Assembly (NCBI RefSeq): GCF_900188085.1
Contig: NZ_FZOU01000001.1
Span: 1,116,001 to 1,180,000, forward strand
Length of the DNA stretch: 64,000 nucleotides
Source: Granulicella rosea
GTDB lineage: Bacteria > Acidobacteriota > Terriglobia > Terriglobales > Acidobacteriaceae
Direction of reading: 5' to 3'
Shown here: one piece after another, positions 31,219-39,729 of the stretch
Layout of the letters: every line of letters starts with the position of its first letter
How positions within the stretch are numbered: the stretch's first letter is position 1
Notes under the pieces: generated by a model
Seen by the model: the letters and a program-made list of their open reading frames with translations, nothing else
Database searches by the model: none
What the model was told of the DNA's origin: nothing
Position numbers and translations under genes: made by a program

Positions 31219-33081
31219 ATGAGGCGTCTCTGGCGATTGATGCTGTACGCCCGCCCGTACGCGATCTACTCGTTGCTCTCGGTCTTGATGATGGCGGTGG
31301 TGGGCGCGCTGAGCGCGTTTCGGCTGCTGCTGATCTCGCCAATCTTCGACAAGGTGTTGAACCCGGATGCGCCGCCGGGTCTGGTGCTGCTCTTCCACGT
31401 CCCACACTCCGACCGCACCGTGAACCTGCAGCGGTTCGTCCCCAGCTACTTCCATAACGCGTGGACGGTGGTGGCGGTGGCGCTCGTCGGCTCCGCGCTG
31501 ATCAAGAGCCTGTGCGACTATGGCGGCACGTACCTGGTGAACAAGGCCGGCTTCGGCATGATCACCGACCTGCGCAACGACCTGTACAACGCCGTGCTGC
31601 GACGGTCTGTCGCGTTCTTTCAGAAGAACCCGACGGGGATCATCCTGTCCACGCTCATCAATGACATTGAGCGTGTACAGGCTGCATTATCAAGCGTTTT
31701 GGGGGATTTCCTGCAGCAGAGCTTTACCCTTGTCTTCACCGTCGGGGCGGTCGTTCTGGTGGGTGGAAAGCTCGCCTGGATCCTGCTGCTCTTCGTGCCG
31801 GTGGTGGTCAGCTCGACCCGCCGGATCGGACGCAGCGTTCGCCAGACGACCCGCAGGGGGCAGGATAAGCTCGCCGAGATTCAGAACATTCTGCACGAGA
31901 CCATCACGGGCAACGGCATCGTCAAGGCCTTCGGGATGGAGTTGTGGGAGATGCAGCGCTTTCGTCGCGCCGCTGACCGTCTGCTGAGCGCGAACATGCG
32001 CTTCATCCGCGTGCAGGCGATCAGTTCGCCCCTGATGGACTGGCTGGGCTCGGTGGTGATCGCGCTGCTGCTCTACCTCGGACGCATTCGTATCCAGCGC
32101 GGCTATATGACGATGGGCGAGTTCGTCAGCTTTCTGTTGATGGTCGTCGCGCTGTACGATCCGGTGCGCAAGTTCGCCGGCTTCTACAACTCCTTCCAGC
32201 AGGCGCTGGGTGCGAGTGAGGAGATCTTCCGCTTCATGGACGCGCAGGACGACGTCCGTGAAAAGAAGCGCGCCGTTCATCTGAAAGGCTTTAGCGACGA
32301 GATTCACTTCGACCAGGTCGGATTCGGCTATGAGGACGGCGGCGAGACCGTGCAGGTGCTGCACGAGATCAACCTGATCGTGAAGCGCGGAGAGATGATC
32401 GCTCTGGTTGGGCCGAGCGGCGCGGGCAAGTCCTCGCTGGTCAACCTGATTCCGCGCTTCTTCGACGTGAACGAGGGCGCTGTAAAGCTGGACGGCCACG
32501 ACCTGCGCGATGTGACCATCGAAAGCCTGCGCAAGCAGATCGGCAAGGTGACGCAGGAGACGGTCCTCTTCAACGACACGGTGCGGAACAACATCGCCTA
32601 CGGCCAGCCGGATGTGCCGTTGAAGCGCGTGGAAGAGGCGGCGAAGATGGCGCTCGCGCATGACTTCATCCTGCGCATGCCGGATGGCTACAACACGAAG
32701 ATCGGGGAAAAGGGCGTGCGGCTGAGCGGGGGCGAGCGTCAGCGGCTGGCGATCGCGCGCGCGATTTTGAAGAATGCGCCGATCTTGATCCTCGACGAGG
32801 CGACCAGTGCGCTGGATGCGGAAAGTGAATCGTTTGTGCAGCTTGCACTGCAAAACTTAATGCAGGGGAGGACGGTTTTCGTGATCGCGCACCGGCTCTC
32901 GACGGTGCGGCGCGCGACGCGTATCGTGGTTCTGGACCGTGGCCGTATCGTCGAGCAGGGCACGCACGACGAGTTGCTGGCGCACTCCGGCACCTACAAG
33001 CGGCTGTACGATCTGCAGTTTGCCAGCGACGGCCCGGAGGCGGCGGGAGCCGACCCTGACGCGGTGGAAGGATTGTCTTGA
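31219..33081 (+). CDS. MsbA-like lipid exporter, ABC transporter with fused permease
   Basis: 620 residues: six transmembrane helices in about 1-320, then a nucleotide-binding domain. Walker A GPSGAGKS 398-405, Q-loop 'KVTQETVLFND', signature LSGGE 502-506, Walker B with Asp526-Glu527 ('LDEATSALD') and H-loop 'VIAHRLST'. This is the half-transporter layout of MsbA, which flips lipid A-core across the inner membrane. Its stop overlaps the TTG start of yicC (TTGA), so both are one transcript. MsbA is the best guess among lipid or drug exporters of the same class; the symbol is left empty for that reason. Confidence 0.87.
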   Translation: MRRLWRLMLYARPYAIYSLLSVLMMAVVGALSAFRLLLISPIFDKVLNPDAPPGLVLLFHVPHSDRTVNLQRFVPSYFHNAWTVVAVALVGSALIKSLCDYGGTYLVNKAGFGMITDLRNDLYNAVLRRSVAFFQKNPTGIILSTLINDIERVQAALSSVLGDFLQQSFTLVFTVGAVVLVGGKLAWILLLFVPVVVSSTRRIGRSVRQTTRRGQDKLAEIQNILHETITGNGIVKAFGMELWEMQRFRRAADRLLSANMRFIRVQAISSPLMDWLGSVVIALLLYLGRIRIQRGYMTMGEFVSFLLMVVALYDPVRKFAGFYNSFQQALGASEEIFRFMDAQDDVREKKRAVHLKGFSDEIHFDQVGFGYEDGGETVQVLHEINLIVKRGEMIALVGPSGAGKSSLVNLIPRFFDVNEGAVKLDGHDLRDVTIESLRKQIGKVTQETVLFNDTVRNNIAYGQPDVPLKRVEEAAKMALAHDFILRMPDGYNTKIGEKGVRLSGGERQRLAIARAILKNAPILILDEATSALDAESESFVQLALQNLMQGRTVFVIAHRLSTVRRATRIVVLDRGRIVEQGTHDELLAHSGTYKRLYDLQFASDGPEAAGADPDAVEGLS

Positions 33082-34010
33082 GCGAGAACAGTGTACTTTC
33101 GATGACCGGGTACGCAACGGTCCAGGGCTGTGTGCCGGAGACCGGCGACGGCTTCAGCCTGACGCTGAAGTCGGTGAATCATCGCCACTTCGATCTGCAG
33201 CTTCGCCTGCCGGGCGGGCTGGATGCGCTCGAGGCTGAGCTGCGTCGGGCGATCCGGGCGCATGTCCGCCGGGGCCATATCGAGTTCACTCTTTCGTTCG
33301 ACGCCAGGCCCGAGGGCAAGCCTGCGGTGCAGCTCTCGCTGGATGAGCCGACGCTGGCGGCGTACCTCGCGGCGTTCAAGCATGCGTCGCACCTGCATCG
33401 GCTCACCGCCGATCCGAATCTGCACGAGCTGCTGCGGATGCCCGGCGTGATGACGGTCGCGGCCGACGCGGCGCCGGGGCGGCGGAATCCCGCCGAGGTG
33501 TCGACGGCGGTGATGGCTACGCTCGACGGCCTGTTCGAGGCCTACCAGGCGGTGCGTGCGGCGGAGGGCGCCGCGTTGGCGGCGGAGTTGAAGGCGTCGC
33601 TCGCGCGGGTGTCGGCGATGGTGGAGGAGGCTTCGGAGCTGCGGGCGTCGGTGACGCAGAGGCAGTTCGAACGGCTGAAGGCCCGGATGGCCGAGCTGTT
33701 GGTGGAGACTGCGATTCCGGAGGAGAAGCTTTTGGCTGAGGCTGCGTTGCTGGCTGAGCGGGGCGATGTCGAGGAGGAGCTCGTTCGCCTGCGGACGCAC
33801 GTCGCCCGGTTTGCGGCGCTGCTGGACGCCGGCGGCGAGACCGGCAAGCCGCTGGATTTCCTGCTGCAGGAGTTGAACCGCGAGGCGAATACGCTGCTTT
33901 CGAAGACCGGCGGGGCGGCGGGTGAGGCGGGGTTGCGGATCACGGAGCTTGGGTTGGCGATGAAGCTGGAGTTCGAGCGGGCGCGGGAGCAGGTTCAGAA
34001 TCTGGAGTAA
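33078..34010 (+). CDS. YicC family endoribonuclease-related protein
   Basis: 310 residues starting at TTG 33078, which overlaps the stop of the ABC transporter; ATG 33102 would cut the conserved 'SMTGYATV' start. The N-terminal YicC domain ('LKSVNHRHFDLQLRLPGGLDALE') and the C-terminal DUF1732 domain ('GKPLDFLLQELNREANTLLSK') are both present. E. coli YicC is a stress-related endoribonuclease that takes part in sRNA turnover. The gene precedes gmk and rpoZ, the usual order in many bacteria. Function here is inferred from the family. Confidence 0.92.
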   Translation: MSENSVLSMTGYATVQGCVPETGDGFSLTLKSVNHRHFDLQLRLPGGLDALEAELRRAIRAHVRRGHIEFTLSFDARPEGKPAVQLSLDEPTLAAYLAAFKHASHLHRLTADPNLHELLRMPGVMTVAADAAPGRRNPAEVSTAVMATLDGLFEAYQAVRAAEGAALAAELKASLARVSAMVEEASELRASVTQRQFERLKARMAELLVETAIPEEKLLAEAALLAERGDVEEELVRLRTHVARFAALLDAGGETGKPLDFLLQELNREANTLLSKTGGAAGEAGLRITELGLAMKLEFERAREQVQNLE

Positions 34011-34065
34011 AGAAAAGCTTTCAAACAAAAGCCTTCGTAGCGCCAGAGAAGACAAGCGCCGATAC

Positions 34066-34094
34066 AGGGATCCTTCACTTCGTTCAGGATGACG
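34066..34094. repeat. Dispersed palindromic repeat, right-arm orientation
   Basis: GGGATCCTTCACTTCGTTCA followed by GGATGACGAG in the gap between yicC and gmk. A single arm of the same family. Confidence 0.7.
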
Positions 34095-34150
34095 AGAGTT
34101 TGGGGTGGGCCGAAAACTCAATCGTTCGTAGCAGGTACACTTAACCCAAC

Positions 34151-34804
34151 ATGGCAGGCATTCTTTTTATCATCTCGGCCCCCTCGGGGTCGGGCAAGTC
34201 GACGCTGGTCTCGCAGTTGCGCACGCTGGTCGAGGGGCTGGATTTCTCGATCTCCTATACGACGCGGCCTCCGCGCGGCTCGGAGCAGGATGGGCAGGAG
34301 TACCACTTCACCACCCGCGATAGGTTCGAGGCGATGATTGCGGCGGGCGAGTTTCTGGAGTGGGCCGAGGTCTTCGGCAACTACTACGGCACGGCGCTGG
34401 CGGCGCTCGAGCATGCGCGGAGCGAGGGCAAGGATCTGTTGCTCGACATCGACGTGCAGGGTGCGATGCAGGTGATGCAGAAGCTGCCGGCGGCGATCTC
34501 GATCTTCATCCTGCCGCCCAGCCCTCAGGTGTTGGAGATGCGTCTGCGCAACCGCAGCGAGGCCGAGCACATGACGGTGGAGTCGGTGATCGAGCGGCGG
34601 CTGCTGGAGGCGCGCAAGGAGCTTTCGCGCATACGCGAGTACAAGTACGCGCTGGTGAACGATGTGCTCGACCAGGCCGTGGCTGAGATGCGGGCAGTCG
34701 TGCTGTGCGAGCGCGGCGAGCCTGGGGTCGAGGCGCTGGCCTCGGCCTGCCGGACGGACGCGGCATCGCCCCGGCTGGCGGCGGCGCTGGCGAGCTTCGG
34801 CTGA
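34151..34804 (+). CDS. gmk: Guanylate kinase
   Basis: 217 residues. Phosphorylates GMP to GDP with ATP. The P-loop SAPSGSGKST is at about 9-18; the GMP-binding region 'SYTTRPPRGSEQDGQEYHF' and 'FLEWAEVFGNYYGT' are typical, as is 'LLDIDVQGAMQV' and the adenine-binding 'RRLLEARKELSRI'. It is in the yicC-gmk-rpoZ order found across bacteria, supporting a role in nucleotide supply and growth control. Confidence 0.96.
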   Translation: MAGILFIISAPSGSGKSTLVSQLRTLVEGLDFSISYTTRPPRGSEQDGQEYHFTTRDRFEAMIAAGEFLEWAEVFGNYYGTALAALEHARSEGKDLLLDIDVQGAMQVMQKLPAAISIFILPPSPQVLEMRLRNRSEAEHMTVESVIERRLLEARKELSRIREYKYALVNDVLDQAVAEMRAVVLCERGEPGVEALASACRTDAASPRLAAALASFG

Positions 34805-34895
34805 TCGAGTACGGCAAAAAGCCATATATATCGGCTGTAGATCCCCGTTGGAGTGCATGAATCGCCCATAATGCGCGACATTGTTGCGAATCTTC

Positions 34896-34923
34896 TGGAC
34901 AAATTTACCGATTCGGGTAAAGT
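34896..34923 (+). promoter_or_regulatory. Possible sigma-70-type promoter of rpoZ
   Basis: TGGACA (34896-34901) and TAAAGT (34918-34923) are separated by 16 bases, 21 bases before the rpoZ ATG. A strong AGGGGG ribosome site lies at 34931-34936. The match is fair, and the leader would be very short, so this is tentative. Confidence 0.3.
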
Positions 34924-34944
34924 TTGCGGTAGGGGGACATTCGA

Positions 34945-35142
34945 ATGACGACGATCGATGCTCTGCACAATAAGTACAGCCTGGTAAAAGGTGCTGCGCG
35001 GCGTGCCCGGCAGTTGCAGTCTGGTGCTCCTCAACTGGTGGCCTCGAAGTCGACCAAGGCCTGCCGCGTCGCGCAGGACGAGATCAAGCAAGGACACGTC
35101 ACCTTCGTGCTGAATGCGAAGCTGGTCGAGCCGGCGGCGTAA
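34945..35142 (+). CDS. rpoZ: RNA polymerase omega subunit
   Basis: 65 residues. Omega helps assemble RNA polymerase by clamping the beta-prime subunit and, with it, forms a ppGpp site in Proteobacteria. The core 'NKYSLVKGAARRARQL' and 'ASKSTKACRVAQDEI' are recognisable, though the typical 'NPyeLv..aakRArqL' is slightly changed. Its place after gmk supports the call. AGGGGG eight bases upstream of ATG sets the start. Confidence 0.9.
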   Translation: MTTIDALHNKYSLVKGAARRARQLQSGAPQLVASKSTKACRVAQDEIKQGHVTFVLNAKLVEPAA

Positions 35143-35175
35143 TCCTCCGCGGAGCTTGATAGACTCAGGCTTGCG

Positions 35176-36084
35176 ATGCCAGCCGATCCAGACCTGAAGC
35201 AACATCCGGTGCTCTCGTATCTCGAATACTTTCGGGATATGGGCATCTACGATTTCTACCGCGATGGCGATCCTGTGCCGATTGCGGACCCGCCGAAGGG
35301 GGTGCGAGCGGCAGCTCCGGCGGCGCGTCCGGTAGAAGTTCGAGCGGTTGCGGCGGCGCCTGCGGCGCGGGTCGCTTCGGTCGAGCCTCCGCCGATCGCC
35401 AAGCCTGTTTCGATCGCGGCGTCAGCTTCTCCTGTGGAGTCGACCATCCCGCGTCCCGTCTCGTTCAATGTGCTCGCTCCTTTGCCTGCCGCTCCGGTTC
35501 CCGCCGGGGAGAAGGCAGCCGCGCTCGAGGCCATCCGGCTCGACATCGGCGACTGCACCCGGTGTCCGCTGGCCTACGCCGGGCGGCATAAGATTGTCTT
35601 CGCCGACGGCGACCCGAACGCGCGACTGATGTTCGTCGGCGAAGGGCCAGGCGCGGATGAGGACGCGAGCGGTATTCCGTTCGTCGGCAAGGCGGGCCAG
35701 TTGTTGAACAACATGATTCAGGCGATGGGCGTGAAGCGCGAAGAGGTCTATATCGCGAACATCGTGAAGTGCCGTCCGCCGGCGAACCGTCAGCCGGAGC
35801 CAGTGGAGGCCAATACCTGCTCGCCGTTCCTGCTGCGGCAGATCGATGTGGTGCAGCCGCGGGTGATCGTGGCGCTGGGCGCGACGGCCGCGACGTATCT
35901 GCTCGGGGTGCGGCAGTCGCTGGCCTCGCTGCGCGGAAGCTGGCGCGATGTGCGTGGGGCAAAGGCGATCGTGACGTATCATCCGGCGTTTCTGCTGAGG
36001 GATCCGGCGAAGAAGGGCGAGGCCTGGAAGGACCTGCAGTTGGTGATGGCGGAGCTTGGGTTGACCGGGCCGAAGCGGGGTTAG
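35176..36084 (+). CDS. Family 4 uracil-DNA glycosylase with iron-sulfur cluster
   Basis: 302 residues, removing uracil from DNA. The catalytic core is at about 115-295: motif A GEGPGADED at 155-163, and motif B 'HPAFLL' starting at His269. Four cysteines that hold a 4Fe-4S cluster in this family are present at 127, 130, 199 and 215 (C-x2-C, 'VKCRPP', 'NTCSPF'). The first 110 residues are an Ala/Pro/Val-rich linker with little predicted order, longer than in thermophilic homologues. It comes between rpoZ and priA, where other bacteria have coaBC. Confidence 0.92.
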   Translation: MPADPDLKQHPVLSYLEYFRDMGIYDFYRDGDPVPIADPPKGVRAAAPAARPVEVRAVAAAPAARVASVEPPPIAKPVSIAASASPVESTIPRPVSFNVLAPLPAAPVPAGEKAAALEAIRLDIGDCTRCPLAYAGRHKIVFADGDPNARLMFVGEGPGADEDASGIPFVGKAGQLLNNMIQAMGVKREEVYIANIVKCRPPANRQPEPVEANTCSPFLLRQIDVVQPRVIVALGATAATYLLGVRQSLASLRGSWRDVRGAKAIVTYHPAFLLRDPAKKGEAWKDLQLVMAELGLTGPKRG

Positions 36085-36090
36085 CGGTTT

Positions 36091-36191
36091 ACGTCCCATC
36101 CATCGCACAGGCGCGATGGATGGGGCACCCAGTCTTCCATGGTCAGGCAAACGAAGGCAGAAGCGGATTCCCTTCGGGAATGATAGACAAA
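36091..36191. repeat. Composite repeat: CCCATCCATCGC hairpin plus short GGGAATGA unit
   Basis: A 12-base perfect stem CCCATCCATCGC (36095-36106) / GCGATGGATGGG (36113-36124) with flanks ACGT and GGCACCC, followed at 36161-36191 by a second small palindrome GATTCCCTTCGGGAATGA. The first unit recurs after priA at 38751-38794; the second recurs at 44442 and 47432. The gap lies between the glycosylase stop and the priA start. Confidence 0.75.
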
Positions 36192-36233
36192 GGGCGGTGC
36201 ATTCAACCCAAGGATTTCCGGTAGGGTTAAGGT

Positions 36234-38735
36234 GTGCCTGCCTTTTGCGATGTCGCCCTGCCTGTACCGCTGGACCAGACCTTTACCTATGCGGTGAACG
36301 GGCAGGTTCCGGCGGTGGGTGCGCGGGTGCTGGTTCCGTTTGCCGGGCAGCGGTTGATGGGCGTGGTGGTCAAGCTGCACGATCTGGCTCCGGCGGAGTT
36401 TGATGCAAAGCCCGTGCAGCAGGTGCTGGACCTGGCCCCCGTGCTGCCGGGTGAGTTGATGAAGCTGGCCGCCTGGATTGCGCATTACTACTGCGCGCCG
36501 CTGGGCGAGGTGTTGCGTGGGATGCTGCCGCTGGCGGCTGAGGTGAAGCGGCAGTTTCTCTACCGCATCGCCGAGGCGGGGCGGCGGGTGCTGTACGACG
36601 GGGCGGCGAAGGGCTCATCGCGGCGGTCGAAGCTGACCCCGGAGGAGCAGAATCGCGAGTACGCGGTGCTGAACTATCTGGAGAGCGGGGAGCCGGCGAA
36701 GATGGGCGCGCTGCGATCCGCGACGCAGGCGAACAAGGCGCTGCTCGAAGGCATGGTGCGGAAGAAGTGGTTGACCCGCGAGGCGCTGGCCGAGGAGCGG
36801 GACGCGCGCCGGACGTATCGGGTGGCGGCGCTGGTCGAGCCCGAGGCGGGTGCGCGTTTACCGAAGCTGAACGACAACCAACTGGCCGTGATGGCGGAGC
36901 TGGCGGCGGTGGGCGGACGGCTGCCGGTGCGGGACCTTCAGGTGACCCTGCGCGAGGCCGGGGTTCCGGAGTCGACGCTGGGGACGCTGGTGAAGCGTGG
37001 GCTGGTCGCGGTTTCGGAGGAGGCGGAGGATTTTCACCTCGGCGGCCTCGCCTCGGGCGGGAAGAAGCACGCGCACGAGCATGCGTTGAACGAGGAGCAG
37101 ATGGAGGCCGTCGGGACGATTGCCGCCGCGATGGAGAAGGGTGGCTTCCGGCCGCATCTGCTCTTCGGCGTCACCGGCTCGGGCAAGACGGCGGTGTACT
37201 TTGCGGCGATGCAGCGCGCGCTCGATGCGGGCAGGTCCGCGCTCTTGCTGGTGCCGGAGATCGGGTTGACCCCGGCGATGGCGGGGCAGATGCATGCGGC
37301 GTTCGCGGGTGAGGTCGCGTTGCTGCACTCGCAGTTGACCCCCGACGAAAGGGCGGAGCAGTGGCATCGCATCCGGCGGGGCGAGGCGCGGATCGTCGTT
37401 GGGACGCGGTCGGCGGTCTTTGCCCCGATGGTGCGGCTGGGGCTGGTGATCGTCGACGAGGAGCACGACTCGAGCTACAAACAGGAGGAGACGCCGCGCT
37501 ACCACGGCCGCGACGTCGCGGTGATGCGCGCGAAGCTGAACGAGGCCACAGTGGTGCTGGGGTCGGCGACGCCTTCGCTCGAGAGCTGGGCGAACGCCGA
37601 ACGCGGGCGGTATCACCTGATCGAGATGCACAAGCGCGTGGCGAACCGGCCCCTGCCTGCGGTGGAGCTGGTCGACATGCGCGCGGAGTTCCAGCAGGTG
37701 GGCAAGGAGGAGATCTTCAGCCGGCGGCTGATCGTCGAGACGCAGGCCACGCTCGACCGCGGGGAGCAGGCGATCGTCCTGCTGAACCGGCGCGGCTACT
37801 CGTTTGTGGTCATGTGCCGGAGCTGCGGGGAGAAGATCGAGTGCGAGAACTGCGCGATTTCAATGACTTACCACAAGCCGGTGGCCGAGACGGGCGACGG
37901 AATGGCGCAGCCCGGGCAGCGGTTGGAGTGTCACTACTGCGGCTTCCGCCGGACGGTGCCGACGACCTGTCCGAAGTGCCAGAGCGAGCACCTCTACTTT
38001 ATGGGTGTCGGGTCGCAGCAGGGCGAGGAGCGGCTGCAGGAGATCTTTCCCGGCGCGCGGATCGGCCGGATGGATCGCGATACGGTACGTGGGCGCAGCG
38101 ATATGGAACGGCTGCTGACGCGACTGCATGCGGGCGAGATCAACCTGCTGGTCGGGACGCAGATGATCGCCAAGGGGCACGACATCCACGGCGTCACGCT
38201 GGTCGGTGTGGTGGGGGCGGACTTTGCGCTGGGGCTGCCGGACTTTCGCGCGGCGGAGCGGGTGTTTCAGTTGCTAACCCAGGTCTCGGGCCGGGCGGGG
38301 CGCGGGGAGCTGCCGGGGAAGGTGCTGGTGCAGACATATCATCCGGACCACTACGCGGTGAAGTTCGCGGCGGAGCACAACTATCCGGGGTTCGTCGCGA
38401 AGGAGATGCAGTATCGCCGGTGGATGCACTATCCACCGTTCGCGGTGCTGGCGAATGTGATCGTCCAGAGCGACAGGCTGGAGGAGGCGGCCGGGTGGGC
38501 GGCTACGCTGGGGCGGTGGTTCCAGAAGACCGGGCTGGTGGGGATCAAGGTGCTTGGGCCGGCTGCGGCGCCGATCACGCGGCTGAAGCGGATTTATCGG
38601 TTCCACTTCGTGCTGAAGGCCGAGCGGCGGCAGGTGCTGGGGGATGCGCTGCGGGCGATGATGCGGCACGCGGAGTCGGTGGAGATTCCGAGAAGGAACT
38701 TAGTGGTGGATGTGGATGCGGTTCATTTGATGTAG
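36234..38735 (+). CDS. priA: Primosomal protein N', replication restart helicase
   Basis: 833 residues from GTG 36234. PriA recognises stalled or recombined forks and reloads the replisome. N-terminal DNA-binding domain ('VALPVPLDQTFTYAVNGQ'), helicase Walker A TGSGKT at 314-319, DEEH at 408-411, 'GSATPSLES', and the eight-cysteine zinc region ('CRSCGEKIECENC', then 'CHYCG' and 'CPKC') which here carries an extra loop of roughly ten residues. C-terminal helicase motifs 'GTQMIAKGHDI' and 'QVSGRAGRGELPG' are intact. Same order as the bacterial gmk-rpoZ-(coaBC)-priA neighbourhood. Confidence 0.96.
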   Translation: MPAFCDVALPVPLDQTFTYAVNGQVPAVGARVLVPFAGQRLMGVVVKLHDLAPAEFDAKPVQQVLDLAPVLPGELMKLAAWIAHYYCAPLGEVLRGMLPLAAEVKRQFLYRIAEAGRRVLYDGAAKGSSRRSKLTPEEQNREYAVLNYLESGEPAKMGALRSATQANKALLEGMVRKKWLTREALAEERDARRTYRVAALVEPEAGARLPKLNDNQLAVMAELAAVGGRLPVRDLQVTLREAGVPESTLGTLVKRGLVAVSEEAEDFHLGGLASGGKKHAHEHALNEEQMEAVGTIAAAMEKGGFRPHLLFGVTGSGKTAVYFAAMQRALDAGRSALLLVPEIGLTPAMAGQMHAAFAGEVALLHSQLTPDERAEQWHRIRRGEARIVVGTRSAVFAPMVRLGLVIVDEEHDSSYKQEETPRYHGRDVAVMRAKLNEATVVLGSATPSLESWANAERGRYHLIEMHKRVANRPLPAVELVDMRAEFQQVGKEEIFSRRLIVETQATLDRGEQAIVLLNRRGYSFVVMCRSCGEKIECENCAISMTYHKPVAETGDGMAQPGQRLECHYCGFRRTVPTTCPKCQSEHLYFMGVGSQQGEERLQEIFPGARIGRMDRDTVRGRSDMERLLTRLHAGEINLLVGTQMIAKGHDIHGVTLVGVVGADFALGLPDFRAAERVFQLLTQVSGRAGRGELPGKVLVQTYHPDHYAVKFAAEHNYPGFVAKEMQYRRWMHYPPFAVLANVIVQSDRLEEAAGWAATLGRWFQKTGLVGIKVLGPAAAPITRLKRIYRFHFVLKAERRQVLGDALRAMMRHAESVEIPRRNLVVDVDAVHLM

Positions 38736-38750
38736 CCGGTTCGGGCGGTG

Positions 38751-38849
38751 TACGTCCCACCCATCGCGGTGAGGCTGCGATGGATGGGGCACCCGGGCGG
38801 TGTCGGCGATTTGAGCAAAGCAGGTCCTTCGCTTCGCTCAGGATGACAG
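38751..38849. repeat. Composite repeat after priA
   Basis: CCCACCCATCGC (38756-38767) and GCGATGGATGGG (38777-38788) form the second copy of the hairpin seen at 36095-36124, with the same flanks. It is followed at 38815-38849 by a right-arm copy of the main repeat family (AGGTCCTTCGCTTCGCTCAG). It lies between the convergent priA and ccmI genes and could stop transcription from both sides. Confidence 0.75.
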
Positions 38850-38863
38850 CCATCTGTGGCTAA

Positions 38864-39157
38864 TTATCGGCGGGCGCGACCTGCGAAGATGCCTCTTGAT
38901 TCCAGCGCTTCCATCTCGGCCATGACGCTGGCGGCTTCGTCTTCGAGGCTGGCGCGCTGTTCGGCGTAGTCCTGTTCGGGGTATTTGCCGGCGAGGTATT
39001 CGAAGTTCAGGTCGCGCAGGTTTTCGTAGATCGAGTCCTTGCGTTCGCGCAGGTAGTCGACGCGGGTCTTGTCGGCCTGGACGAAGGGGTTGCGCTCCGG
39101 CCAGAAGATGTAGGCGAAGAGGATCAGCGAAAGGGAGATGCTAGCGAGGAGGCTCAC
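38864..39157 (-). CDS. CcmI-like small cytochrome c biogenesis protein
   Basis: 97 residues starting at GTG 39157, whose GTGA overlaps the stop of ccmH. One transmembrane helix (about 2-20) is followed by a cytoplasmic-type helical segment 'LRERKDSIYENLRDLNFEYLAGKYPEQDY', which matches the N-terminal part of CcmI/CycH ('K..iy..Lreldfdy.aGKl...Dy'). The TPR part of full-length CcmI is missing, so it is a short form, as seen in several phyla. It is the last gene of the ccmF-ccmH-ccmI unit. An open frame extends upstream to 39280 but overlaps ccmH and is not used. Confidence 0.75.
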   Translation of the reverse strand: MSLLASISLSLILFAYIFWPERNPFVQADKTRVDYLRERKDSIYENLRDLNFEYLAGKYPEQDYAEQRASLEDEAASVMAEMEALESRGIFAGRARR

Positions 39158-39729
39158 TGGTATTCGGTCTCCTTGCGGATTTTTTCGCGCAGGGCGCGGG
39201 CTTCGGGGGAGATCTTCTCCCAGTTGTTGGAGTCGACGGTGGCGACGCCCGCGGCGGCCAGGCGGCGCTTCTTGCTCCACATCTGCACGAGGAAGGCGGT
39301 GCCGAGGGTGCCGAAGCCGAAGACGGCAAACGGCATGATCCAGGCGACGTTATCGAATCCGCCACGGATGGGCGCGGCAAGGACGGTGGCGCCATACTTG
39401 CCGGCGAACCAGTTCAGGATGGCGGAGCTTGGGGTGTTTGAGTCGATCTGGGTGTGGAGTTCGCCGATCATGCGCGCGGAGTCCGGGCAGCCGACGTGGT
39501 TGCACTCCAGCAGCACCTGGCCGCAGCCGCAGACGCACATCATCTCGTGGCCGACCTTGTTGAAGCGGGCCTCGGGGTCGTTCGCGCCGAGCATGACGAC
39601 GGCCAGCAGGGCGATGGTCAAGAGGTGGGTGCAGCGCTTCAACGAAAGCCCAGGGCTAAAGCCCTTTTGCGGCGTGGTTGTTTCATGGGGCTTAATCCCC
39701 ATGCTTCCACCAAAGAAGAGCTTAAGCAT
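39154..39729 (-). CDS. ccmH: CcmH/NrfF-type cytochrome c heme lyase subunit
   Basis: 191 residues. CcmH keeps the haem-binding cysteines of apocytochrome c reduced for CcmF. The redox region reads 'MMCVCGCGQVLLECNHVGC' instead of the enterobacterial 'LRCxxCQ', followed by 'MIGELHTQID' and a transmembrane helix near 130-155. The N-terminus is odd: residues about 9-32 ('MGIKPHETTTPQKGFSPG') are encoded by an acidobacterial repeat element, and the real signal helix 'HLLTIALLAVVMLG' comes after it. ATG 39729 overlaps the ccmF stop by eight bases, which fits coupled translation; a later start such as the TTG before 'KRCTH' is possible. Confidence 0.82.
   Translation of the reverse strand: MLKLFFGGSMGIKPHETTTPQKGFSPGLSLKRCTHLLTIALLAVVMLGANDPEARFNKVGHEMMCVCGCGQVLLECNHVGCPDSARMIGELHTQIDSNTPSSAILNWFAGKYGATVLAAPIRGGFDNVAWIMPFAVFGFGTLGTAFLVQMWSKKRRLAAAGVATVDSNNWEKISPEARALREKIRKETEYQ
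39652..39703. repeat. Repeat element inside the ccmH 5' coding region
   Basis: Two small palindromes, AGGGCTAAAGCCCT (39652-39665) and ATGGGGCTTAATCCCCAT (39685-39702), lie 19 bases apart and are translated as the extra N-terminal residues of CcmH. This pattern is a known dispersed element type in this kind of genome; no second copy occurs in the window. Confidence 0.55.
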
